This document shows positions 1 to 6,017 of a stretch of 11,539 bases of DNA, one piece after another. The notes below the pieces were generated by a model. That model saw only the letters and a list, made by a program, of their open reading frames with translations. It was not told the origin of the DNA and did no database searches. The stretch spans positions 1 to 11,539 of the forward strand of contig JAJZOA010000120.1 of NCBI GenBank assembly GCA_021852225.1, in the 5' to 3' direction. Position numbers and translations under genes: made by a program. Numbering within the stretch: position 1 is the first letter of the stretch; each line of letters opens with the position of its first letter. Source of the DNA: Planctomycetota bacterium. GTDB taxonomy: Bacteria; Planctomycetota; Phycisphaerae; WQYP01.

Positions 1-330
1 CAACCACCCGAAATAATCAACCAACATGGCGAAAAAGAACGTCAGTTCCGCGATCGCCGGAATTTCCGACTGTACGAAAATAGTGCTTTGTTCAGGGTTT
101 ATTCCCGCCGCCAGATAGTCGAGCGTAATATCCAGAACGCTTTGGCGGATTTCCGCGGGCTTTTCAGCACGCGTGGTAAATGCGTGCGCATTGGCGATAA
201 TGAAATAGCAATCGTAATCGGTTTGCATCGCAACCCGATTTTCCAGCGAACCAACCCAGTGCCCCAGGTGCAAGCGACCGGTCGGCGTATCGCCGGTCAG
301 TATTCGCGGCCGAGTGGTGGGTCTGGTCAT
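1..330 (-). CDS. trpS: Tryptophanyl-tRNA synthetase, N-terminal part (runs off the window)
   Basis: This is the first 110 codons of a class I aminoacyl-tRNA synthetase, which charges tRNA-Trp with tryptophan in the cytoplasm. The N-terminus carries LTGDTPTGRLHLGHWVGSL (residues 11-29). It contains the HIGH-type ATP-binding motif as HLGH (21-24), within the TGDxPTGxLHLGH context typical of TrpRS. It is followed by a Rossmann-fold-like stretch, DYDCYFIIANAHAFTTR, where TrpRS proteins have similar sequence. The ATG at 330 is chosen because it puts the motif at the usual distance from the N-terminus and because GGAG lies 8 bases upstream (339-342). The gene is last in a minus-strand run behind the ComEA-like gene, with a 105-base gap. 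The KMSKS motif and the rest lie beyond the left edge. Identification is confident; completeness cannot be judged. Confidence 0.93.
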   Translation of the reverse strand, partial: MTRPTTRPRILTGDTPTGRLHLGHWVGSLENRVAMQTDYDCYFIIANAHAFTTRAEKPAEIRQSVLDITLDYLAAGINPEQSTIFVQSEIPAIAELTFFFAMLVDYFGWL

Positions 331-338
331 GTCCGTAG

Positions 339-342
339 CTCC
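339..342 (-). promoter_or_regulatory. Ribosome binding site of trpS
   Basis: GGAG on the minus strand, 8 bases before the ATG at 330. It fixes the trpS start. Confidence 0.6.
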
Positions 343-435
343 AATTTCGGTGTAATTTCCGCAGTTCGGCTGCAACCCGCCTGACTTCGGATTGTCGCGG
401 AACCCGCACAAAAATACAGGTACGCGACGGGTCTA

Positions 436-1029
436 TTATCTTTGGCTGGCGGCGGCTGTAAACGGCCCGGTTGCCGCTGGTCGATTATTTCGGGTGGTTG
501 GAACATCAAACCGCAGGAACCGGGCGATATGCCGCAGTGTAACCGGGCCAAATCCGCGAATGTGCCGCAAGTCCGCCAATTTCTGAAAAACCGGTTTGCC
601 GGGGCGAAGCTTTTGCTGTTCAGCTCGCCAATTCAGCAGGGCGATGGCGCGGCTTGGGCCTACTCCGCCCAGACGCACCAACGACGCGAAATCCGCCGTG
701 TTAGGGTTCACCGTCCGCTGCACCGCCGGCGGCGCGGCCACGTACCGCCCGGATGTCACCTGCACGCGGTTGTTCCAGTAGACCGGACGGCGGACAATCT
801 GGACAGTCAGAAAAAACAGACAGACCACCACCATCGCACCGATACCCAACTGATGCCGCCGGGTCCAACCCCACTCGGATTTTTCATCGGACGCGTCTTT
901 GTCGGCGGAGCCAAGGGCGGGGGCGTGATTTTTCGAAGGCACTATCGGATTTCCAGTTGAACGTGCCTGGGTAGATGTTGGTGAAGATGGATCAGTCACA
1001 ATGTGCACCGTGCATGGTCGGCATTCCAT
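436..1029 (-). CDS. ComEA-like helix-hairpin-helix membrane protein
   Basis: From the ATG at 1029 the protein has 197 residues. A polar Ser/Thr/Pro-rich N-terminus comes first, then one membrane segment (about 61-79, LGIGAMVVVCLFFLTVQIV), a linker, and two helix-hairpin-helix motifs. The first (about 106-135) has VNPNTADFASL followed by GGVGPSRA; the second (about 147-172) has IRGFGPVTLRHIARF. The NxNTAD...GxG pattern is that of the ComEA DNA-binding domain, which binds double-stranded DNA at the outer face of the membrane during uptake in competent bacteria. Whether this organism is competent is unknown, so the role is inferred. Between the two motifs the repeat is longer than usual (LRPGKPV insert). 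The start is uncertain: an in-frame TTG at 1071 lies 6 bases after the upstream stop, and a GTG at 999 also fits. None has a clear Shine-Dalgarno sequence. It is probably co-transcribed with the GH10-like gene. Confidence 0.8.
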   Translation of the reverse strand: MECRPCTVHIVTDPSSPTSTQARSTGNPIVPSKNHAPALGSADKDASDEKSEWGWTRRHQLGIGAMVVVCLFFLTVQIVRRPVYWNNRVQVTSGRYVAAPPAVQRTVNPNTADFASLVRLGGVGPSRAIALLNWRAEQQKLRPGKPVFQKLADLRHIRGFGPVTLRHIARFLRFDVPTTRNNRPAATGPFTAAASQR

Positions 1030-1077
1030 GAAGCGGACACCGGCCAGCGGCCCGCGGAATGGACCGGTCAACCGGGA

Positions 1078-2628
1078 TCAGGCCGGCCGGGCTGGCGGCG
1101 GCGCGGCGGCCGCTCCGGCGACTTTGGCCGGATCCGCGGGTGTTTTGACCGCGCCCTGTCGCACGGCCATAACTGCCTTGCGCATGGAAGTCCAGGTTTG
1201 ATAAGATGCCTTGGCGTTTAGATCCGCGGCAAGCAATCCGCCGCCGGGAATCCGGGCGGTGGGTTCGTCAGCCAAGTCGCACCAGCAGACGGCTTCAACA
1301 AATGGTTTGGAAAGCACGATATTCGTGACGGCCTCCAGCCACTTGGCCTGAATCTGCTCGTTCCAAGGTTTGCGCCACTGGCCGCTGCCGGCACTGGCTT
1401 CCGAAACCCCGCTGGGCACGCCCATACGGGTAATCACAAGTGGTTTGCCCATCGTGGCAAAACGGTCAAGCATCATGCTGATCTGAAACAAGTCGCGCTG
1501 CCAGCAGCCATCGCGGGGCAGGCCGAAACAGAGTTGCAATCCGAACAATTCAAAGGGAATACCGCTTTGGACCGCCATTTCGGCGTAGATCAGCGGCGGA
1601 ATGCTGCGCTGATTGCCGGCATAATATTCGCCCCAAGGCTGTGTTATTTCGATCATGGTCTGGGCCGCCGGCAGAAGCTTTTTCACCAGGCTGATGGCCA
1701 GACGGGTCAGATCCATCAGTTGGTCGAACGTGAAGGAAAAATGGGCATTGACATGCAATGAACTTAATACGTTCCAAAGCACCACCTGCGAACCATAACG
1801 ACCGACCACCCGTTCAATATGTTCGTACAGCATGCTGCGGACTGTTTCGTAGTCATGCTCCCAGATATACAGCCAGTCCGGAATGGCGGCCTCGCTGAAC
1901 TGTACCAGAGGTCCGCCCACCATGGGGAGTTTCGCCCGGCGAAGGAAATCAGCCCATTCGTCCACCGGCCCCCAGTTGAACGCCTGCTGCTGCGGTTCCA
2001 GCGTTTTCCAATACAGCGGCAGGGAGACAAAATCGCTGGCGGCCAGAATTTTGCGGCGGTAATTTTCGCCATTCTGCGGCAGGCTGGCGTGGGAACCAAA
2101 AACATTGCGCGGAAAACTTCGTGTCGCAATACGCCGATGCAGAAGCAGTTCGGCATGAACCACAGCCGCCTGTTCGGACAGGGGCAATGCCAGCGCCAAA
2201 CAGCGATCCGCAAATTTCGCCGCCACCGGGGGATCATCCAGATTTTCCATTGCCTGAATAAGCAGTTCACGGGCTTCGGCAAATTTATCGTTAACCAACT
2301 GGGCATCGGCAACATCCAGCAGACCCCAGTCTTCCCGTTTTTGAAGCAGTTTCATCATGCGGCCGCGGGCGAGTTCAACATTCAGAATGTACGGGCCGGG
2401 ACGTTCAGGCAGCCTGACGGTGTCAAGCAGAATTGAGCCGAATCCTTTTATTTCCCACATAAGGGCAAGTGCGGATGGACCGGCGGCGCGTTTGCGGCAG
2501 CGAATTTCGCCATCCGTATAGGTGAATTCACCGCGAATCGGCACGTTGTCCGCACCGACCAGATAAGCTGAACCAAGGTTCAACTCGGAAGGAACCTCAC
2601 CATCACGAAAAACCTGAAACCGAAGCAT
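1078..2628 (-). CDS. GH10-like TIM-barrel protein lacking the catalytic glutamates
   Basis: A 516-residue protein without a signal peptide, so probably cytoplasmic. Residues about 1-175 form an N-terminal region (beta-rich, then helical). Residues about 176-490 follow the order of a glycoside hydrolase family 10 (endo-1,4-beta-xylanase) barrel: LYWKTLEPQQQAFNW (204-218), IPDWLYIW, VVGRYGSQVVLWNVLSS (274-290), LFGLQLCFG, and KPLVITRMGVP. In GH10 the acid/base is the Glu of WDVVNE; here the stretch is WNVLSS (285-290). The nucleophile is the Glu of ITELD; here it is ITRMG (399-403). The HTLVWH substrate motif is also lost. Hydrolase activity by the GH10 mechanism is therefore unlikely; a carbohydrate-binding or scaffold role is possible. 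The C-terminus is an Ala/Pro-rich tail. The ATG at 2628 is preferred over the upstream one at 2685 because AGGAA precedes it by 5 bases. It is the first gene of the run leading to trpS. Confidence 0.8.
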   Translation of the reverse strand: MLRFQVFRDGEVPSELNLGSAYLVGADNVPIRGEFTYTDGEIRCRKRAAGPSALALMWEIKGFGSILLDTVRLPERPGPYILNVELARGRMMKLLQKREDWGLLDVADAQLVNDKFAEARELLIQAMENLDDPPVAAKFADRCLALALPLSEQAAVVHAELLLHRRIATRSFPRNVFGSHASLPQNGENYRRKILAASDFVSLPLYWKTLEPQQQAFNWGPVDEWADFLRRAKLPMVGGPLVQFSEAAIPDWLYIWEHDYETVRSMLYEHIERVVGRYGSQVVLWNVLSSLHVNAHFSFTFDQLMDLTRLAISLVKKLLPAAQTMIEITQPWGEYYAGNQRSIPPLIYAEMAVQSGIPFELFGLQLCFGLPRDGCWQRDLFQISMMLDRFATMGKPLVITRMGVPSGVSEASAGSGQWRKPWNEQIQAKWLEAVTNIVLSKPFVEAVCWCDLADEPTARIPGGGLLAADLNAKASYQTWTSMRKAVMAVRQGAVKTPADPAKVAGAAAAPPPARPA

Positions 2629-2633
2629 TCGAG

Positions 2634-2638
2634 TTCCT
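2634..2638 (-). promoter_or_regulatory. Ribosome binding site of the GH10-like gene
   Basis: AGGAA on the minus strand, 5 bases before the ATG at 2628. It decides this start over the in-frame ATG at 2685, which would add 19 residues. Confidence 0.65.
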
Positions 2639-2693
2639 GTCCTGTGGGAAAAACCGTGCCGTCGCGATAATCGCCCGGTCGCCAAGCCGGGTT

Positions 2694-2703
2694 TTTGGCC
2701 AAA
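2694..2703. repeat. 10-bp perfect palindrome in the leader of the GH10-like gene
   Basis: TTTGGCCAAA reads the same on both strands. It lies between the minus-strand promoter at 2744-2773 and the start at 2628. A second pairing, GCCAA with TTGGC (2681-2699), overlaps it. It could be an operator or part of a leader hairpin; nothing else in the sequence decides this. Confidence 0.3.
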
Positions 2704-2743
2704 CCGGACCTATGAACGGCCCGGACCGCCTGCGCATAAAGAA

Positions 2744-2773
2744 TTTATATCGGAAAGGCTCTTGAACCGTCAA
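2744..2773 (-). promoter_or_regulatory. Sigma70-type promoter for the GH10-like / comEA-like / trpS run
   Basis: On the minus strand TTGACG (2773-2768) is followed after 18 bases by TATAAA (2749-2744). Both hexamers match the consensus at five of six positions. Transcription would start near 2737, giving a leader of about 109 bases before the ATG at 2628. Confidence 0.55.
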
Positions 2774-2789
2774 ACGAATGCCCTAAACT
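2762..2789 (+). promoter_or_regulatory. Possible promoter for the DUF2721 / rhamnosidase pair, perhaps leaderless
   Basis: TTGAAC (2762-2767), a 16-base spacer and TAAACT (2784-2789). If used, transcription would start within a few bases of the ATG at 2798, where no Shine-Dalgarno sequence is visible. The element overlaps the -35 box of the divergent promoter. The -10 match is weak. Confidence 0.25.
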
Positions 2790-2797
2790 AACTACCC

Positions 2798-3367
2798 ATG
2801 ACAACTGCCCCGCAGAATATTATCGGCCTGCTGATCTCACCGGTTTTAATGATTTCCGCATGCGGACTGCTCTGTTTAACCTACTATAACCGGATGGCCG
2901 TGATGGTAGCCCGCATTCGGGCGTTTAATTCGGAGAGGCTGAATCTGCTGGAAAAGCGAATCGCCCATCAGGCGAGCCGAACACCTGCTGACCATGATAA
3001 TCTGGCGGCCTCGCAGCTCGCCCGCTCCGGCGCGGTGGAGTACCAGGTCGAGGCGCTGCTTTTCCGCGCACGGCTTATCCGTCGCACTTTGGTTTGCCTT
3101 GTCGGCTGCATCATCTGCATGTTAACCAGTTCACTTTCCCTTGGAATGAGCCTGATTTTCGGCTGGTTTGCCGCCGCGGCACTGTCCGTATTTGTCGGCG
3201 GCATCGCCTTTCTGCTGGTCGGCATGTTTATGGCGCTGCGGGAACTGCGGCTTTCACTGACGCCGGTGGCTCTGGAACAGGACTTCCTTTGCGAATTGGC
3301 CCAGCAGACTGAAAATGCCATGCCCCCGTCACGTCCGGAAGAACCCGGCGCAAATGCCACCAGATAA
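2798..3367 (+). CDS. DUF2721-type integral membrane protein
   Basis: A 189-residue protein with three predicted membrane segments: about residues 8-29 (IIGLLISPVLMISACGLL), 97-117 (TLVCLVGCIICMLTSSLSL) and 120-146. Between the first and second lies a charged segment of about 65 residues (RIRAFNSERLNLLEKRIAH). A membrane segment starting LLISPVLMISACGLL, followed by a YYNRMAVMVARIRAF-like stretch, is the pattern of the DUF2721 family of small inner-membrane proteins, whose function is not known. Length and topology fit that family. No Shine-Dalgarno sequence precedes the ATG at 2798. The gene is 39 bases before the rhamnosidase gene on the same strand, so they may be co-transcribed, but a functional link is not evident. 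Confidence 0.75.
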   Translation: MTTAPQNIIGLLISPVLMISACGLLCLTYYNRMAVMVARIRAFNSERLNLLEKRIAHQASRTPADHDNLAASQLARSGAVEYQVEALLFRARLIRRTLVCLVGCIICMLTSSLSLGMSLIFGWFAAAALSVFVGGIAFLLVGMFMALRELRLSLTPVALEQDFLCELAQQTENAMPPSRPEEPGANATR

Positions 3368-3394
3368 CGGCTTTATCCGGGGCATTCCCATAGA

Positions 3395-3399
3395 AAGGA
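3395..3399 (+). promoter_or_regulatory. Ribosome binding site of the rhamnosidase gene
   Basis: AAGGA, 7 bases before the ATG at 3407. It lies partly in the 3' arm of a small inverted repeat, ATTCC (3384-3388) with GGAAT (3397-3401). Confidence 0.6.
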
Positions 3400-3406
3400 A
3401 TCCTCA

Positions 3407-5230
3407 ATGCCTGACGGGTTTCGTCGTTTGTTTTGTGCCTGCACCGCCGGCCTGCTGATGGCCTGGCCGACGGCACATCTGTCGGCGGCCGGCCCAACCG
3501 CGGATGCCACGACGAACCCATTGGTTGAACGGGCCGGCTATCCGGTAAAGTTCGTGAATACCGCACCGGGTGACTACTTCGCCGACTTTGGCCTGGACTG
3601 GTTTGGCCGGGCACAACTGAATATTAATAGTCCGCGGGCGGGTGCCCGAATCGTGGTGATGCTTGGCGAGAAGCTGCGCGGACCCAACCGTATAGCCTCC
3701 CATCCCGGTGGAAGTATTGCGTTTTACCAGACGCGCATGTCACTCCGACGCGGCGACCATGTGTATCGGGTACCGCTGCCCGGTCCGGACTATCGGCGAA
3801 TGCCCGCGTATGCCGGACCGGTGATGCCATTCAGGTATCTGGAAATTCGCGGTTGTCCGGCCACGCTGACCCGCCACAATGTGGTTCAGATTCGGGTGCA
3901 TGCCCCGTTCGATCGCGCCGCGGCGAAATTTGAGTCTTCTAATCCGTCGCTTAACGCAGTATGGCATTTGTGCCATCACACGATTGAAGCCGTTAGCTTT
4001 TGCGGTCTGTTTGTGGATGGCAACCGCGAACGCCGCCCGTATGAAGCGGATGACCTTATTGCCGAACTCGACTGGTTCAATAACACCACGGGCACCAGCC
4101 TGCCGGCGCGATCGGATGGCTATTTAATTTATCATCCAACCTGGCCTACGGAATGGATCATGCAGTGTGTACAGATGGCCTGGTACGATTATATGTACAC
4201 CGGAAACAAAACTTTTATCCGCAGGAATTATGCGGCGCTCAAGGCCAAAACTCTGTTGGCGCTGGAGCGGCCGGACGGCCTGATCAGCACGGTTTGGCCA
4301 CGGGTTTCCGAAACTGTCCTGCGGTCCATTTTTCGGCATCGGGCCATTCATGATATTGTCGACTGGCCGCCGGTGGAACGCGATGGCTACGTGATGCGGC
4401 CAATTAACACCGTGGTTAACGCCTATCATTACCGGGCGATGGTACTGATGGCACGCATTGCCGCAGCGCTGGGACATACGCGGGATAGCCGCCTTTTTAA
4501 AGCGCGTGCGCGGCTGGTTGCTTCCAGCATGAACCGGCTGCTGTTGAACCGGCGCACCGGGCTGTATGTCGATGGCATTGGAACGCAACACAGTTCCGAA
4601 CACGCCAATCTGTTTCCGCTGGCTTTCGGACTGGTTCCGGCGGCGGATAAGGCACCTGTGACCGCGTTCCTGGCCCGCCAGGGAATGCGCTGCAGTGTGT
4701 ATCCGGCGCAATTTCTGCTGGAGGCGCTTTACCGTGCCGGCGATGGCGGCAGGGCTTTGCAACTGATGGCTTCACATGGCCGCCACAGTTGGCTGCATAT
4801 GTTGGCGGAAGGTTCCACGATAACGACGGAGGCCTGGACCTTTCATTCCAAGCCCAATGAAGACTGGAACCACGTATGGGGATCGGCACCGGGAAATATT
4901 ATTCCAAGATTTTTAATGGGCATTCGGCCTCTTCGCCCCGGCTTTCAACGCGTGATTCTTGCCCCCCAGCCCGCTGGGCTTAAAGCCGCCGCCATTACAG
5001 TTCCGACCGTGCGTGGCACCATTCGCGAAAGTTGGCAAACCACCGTTGGCGGCTTCCGGCTTTCGTTCACGATTCCGCCGGGAATGTCGGCGAAACTCCA
5101 ACTGCCCCCGACGCTGGTCACCGGCAAGACCGGCCTTCTGGACGGCCATGTCGTGCCATTTCTTCGCGTCGGACAGTGGAAAGTGATTGACACCATTCCG
5201 GCGGGAAAGCATGTGCTGAAAATTCCATAA
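3407..5230 (+). CDS. Secreted GH78-type alpha-L-rhamnosidase
   Basis: A 607-residue protein with a signal peptide: Arg at 6-7, a hydrophobic core LFCACTAGLLMAW, and a likely cut near AHLSAAG (23-29). Beta-rich N-terminal regions run to about residue 170, followed by the (alpha/alpha)6 barrel and a C-terminal beta domain from about 510. GH78 enzymes release terminal alpha-L-rhamnose from plant polysaccharides and glycosides by inversion. The acidic active-site cluster of the family (DCPxRExR...D) is seen as DGNRERRPYEAD (204-215), with D204, E208 and D215 available, one residue shorter than usual. The distal catalytic Glu is probably E475 in STITTEAW. HPTWPTEW (243-250) and the SAPGNIIPRFLMGIRPLRPGF segment junction are also typical. 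The protein is shorter than many 800-1000-residue GH78 enzymes because N-terminal carbohydrate-binding domains are missing. Export to the periplasm or outside is inferred. Rhamnose specificity is likely but not proven. Confidence 0.85.
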   Translation: MPDGFRRLFCACTAGLLMAWPTAHLSAAGPTADATTNPLVERAGYPVKFVNTAPGDYFADFGLDWFGRAQLNINSPRAGARIVVMLGEKLRGPNRIASHPGGSIAFYQTRMSLRRGDHVYRVPLPGPDYRRMPAYAGPVMPFRYLEIRGCPATLTRHNVVQIRVHAPFDRAAAKFESSNPSLNAVWHLCHHTIEAVSFCGLFVDGNRERRPYEADDLIAELDWFNNTTGTSLPARSDGYLIYHPTWPTEWIMQCVQMAWYDYMYTGNKTFIRRNYAALKAKTLLALERPDGLISTVWPRVSETVLRSIFRHRAIHDIVDWPPVERDGYVMRPINTVVNAYHYRAMVLMARIAAALGHTRDSRLFKARARLVASSMNRLLLNRRTGLYVDGIGTQHSSEHANLFPLAFGLVPAADKAPVTAFLARQGMRCSVYPAQFLLEALYRAGDGGRALQLMASHGRHSWLHMLAEGSTITTEAWTFHSKPNEDWNHVWGSAPGNIIPRFLMGIRPLRPGFQRVILAPQPAGLKAAAITVPTVRGTIRESWQTTVGGFRLSFTIPPGMSAKLQLPPTLVTGKTGLLDGHVVPFLRVGQWKVIDTIPAGKHVLKIP

Positions 5231-5255
5231 CCCGGGCAATCCTTTCCGGGAAAGG
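5231..5255 (+). terminator. Inverted repeat just after the rhamnosidase stop, possible weak terminator
   Basis: CCTTT (5241-5245) pairs with AAAGG (5251-5255). An alternative stem pairs CCCGG (5231-5235) with CCGGG (5246-5250). No T tract follows, so a transcript-end or RNA-stability role is only suggested by position. Confidence 0.3.
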
Positions 5256-5437
5256 CATTTACAATAAGCGAAACTCAAGGCATCACTTCTAATTGAAACG
5301 GCGCCGCGGTTTGCTTTGGTGTGTCAGGCCGGATAGCCAGCTTGGATTGAGTTCCAATACTGCAATTCCAGTCACCGCCGCAACCATCGCGCCCAAGCCC
5401 GGCAGCACAAGGGCGGAACTGGAAGATTTTTTTATGT

Positions 5438-5468
5438 GCATTGGGCCGGCGGCACGGCGGCCCATTGC
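5438..5468. repeat. Strong GC-rich hairpin
   Basis: TGGGCCG (5442-5448) pairs perfectly with CGGCCCA (5458-5464) around a 9-base loop. After one T-T mismatch the stem continues with GCA (5438-5440) and TGC (5466-5468). No T tract follows on either strand, so it is not a typical terminator. It may be a REP-like element or part of a longer RNA structure with the segment at 5519-5595. Confidence 0.4.
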
Positions 5469-5518
5469 GCCGCGTTGCGGTTAATGTGGCAAGCTCTGCC
5501 AGGCGGCTGTAAGAGGCT

Positions 5519-5595
5519 GGCGGCCCGCCGCGAACATTCGTGTCTGCATCAGCCACACTGCGTGTGTCTGCCGGGCCGCTTGGTTTTTTATTTTT
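5519..5595 (+). ncRNA. Branched stem structure followed by a T tract: terminator or small RNA end
   Basis: An outer stem pairs GCGGCCCG (5520-5527) with CGGGCCGC (5572-5579), extendable by a G-T pair at 5519 and 5580. Inside are a small hairpin, CGA with TCG (5531-5540), and CACAC with GTGTG (5554-5566). Directly after comes TGG, then six T, A and five T (5584-5595). A GC-rich stem and T-rich tail on the plus strand fit a rho-independent terminator with a branched loop, about 290 bases beyond the rhamnosidase stop, or the 3' end of an unannotated small RNA. I do not recognise a known riboswitch class. Confidence 0.35.
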
Positions 5596-5678
5596 GTGCG
5601 TCACCTGTTGCTTCCTTATGATAAATCCCCCGCATCCCCACACAACCCGCCTCTCAGGCAAAACATCCGTAAAACACC

Positions 5679-5751
5679 CATTGGATCGCTGGTGCAAAAT
5701 CCATACAGTTTCGCAAACAATGCGAAACTTCGCGAAACTTACTATCCAATG
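5679..5751. repeat. Nested inverted repeats with GCGAAACTT direct repeats
   Basis: CATTGGAT (5679-5686) and ATCCAATG (5744-5751) are a perfect 8-bp inverted pair. Inside lies a second perfect pair, GTTTCGC (5708-5714) and GCGAAAC (5722-5728), with a 7-base loop. GCGAAACTT occurs twice in a row (5722-5730 and 5732-5740). The arrangement suggests a protein-binding site or a folded RNA. No gene start lies immediately next to it. Confidence 0.45.
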
Positions 5752-5856
5752 ATTTGGCCCACTGGAGGAACTCCCCCCCTGCGCCCGATCTCGCCAATCC
5801 ACCGGACCGAACCGTTACCGCACGCATCTTGTCCGCCGGTCAGGAACCGCGTGAAG

Positions 5857-5875
5857 GGTGGGCATCTTGCCCGCC
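5857..5875. repeat. REP-like short palindrome
   Basis: GGTGGGC (5857-5863) pairs with GCCCGCC (5869-5875) around ATCTT, with one G-T pair. Size, GC content and intergenic position resemble interspersed palindromic units. Copy number in the genome is not visible here. Confidence 0.35.
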
Positions 5876-6017
5876 ACACTCCAGCTTTATCTTGCGCTCA
5901 CCTGGTCACATTCTCGCCTTTTTATCTGTTCTAACGCAACCCCAACCCGGCCCGCGGTCGGCGGCCTGCCGGCGAAACCTGAAAACTCGTCGCATCCAAT
6001 TTGCCATCCCCACCAAA

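Larger units (their letters stand above)
5256..6017. other. Convergent intergenic region without a convincing gene
   Basis: The plus-strand rhamnosidase and the minus-strand TPR-like gene converge here. Open frames on both strands are short, overlap one another and have amino-acid compositions unlike real proteins. Instead the region holds several inverted repeats, listed separately, and three copies of GCGAAACT (5268-5275, 5722-5729 and 5732-5739). Confidence 0.6.

Noticed and set aside
442..960. 172-residue open frame on the plus strand
   Set aside because: It is antisense to the ComEA-like gene, whose two helix-hairpin-helix motifs are convincing.
1819..2436. 205-residue open frame on the plus strand
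   Set aside because: It is antisense to the GH10-like gene, whose own frame has clear family motifs and a ribosome site.
4124..4762. 212-residue open frame on the minus strand
   Set aside because: It is antisense to the rhamnosidase barrel, and its composition follows the complement of that gene.
5256..5600. Search for a tRNA gene or known riboswitch
   Set aside because: No cloverleaf with a TTC-containing T arm, and no conserved riboswitch core, could be found by eye.
5275..5802. 175-residue open frame on the minus strand in the convergent region
   Set aside because: It runs through the hairpins, has no ribosome site or recognisable domain, and its composition is not protein-like.
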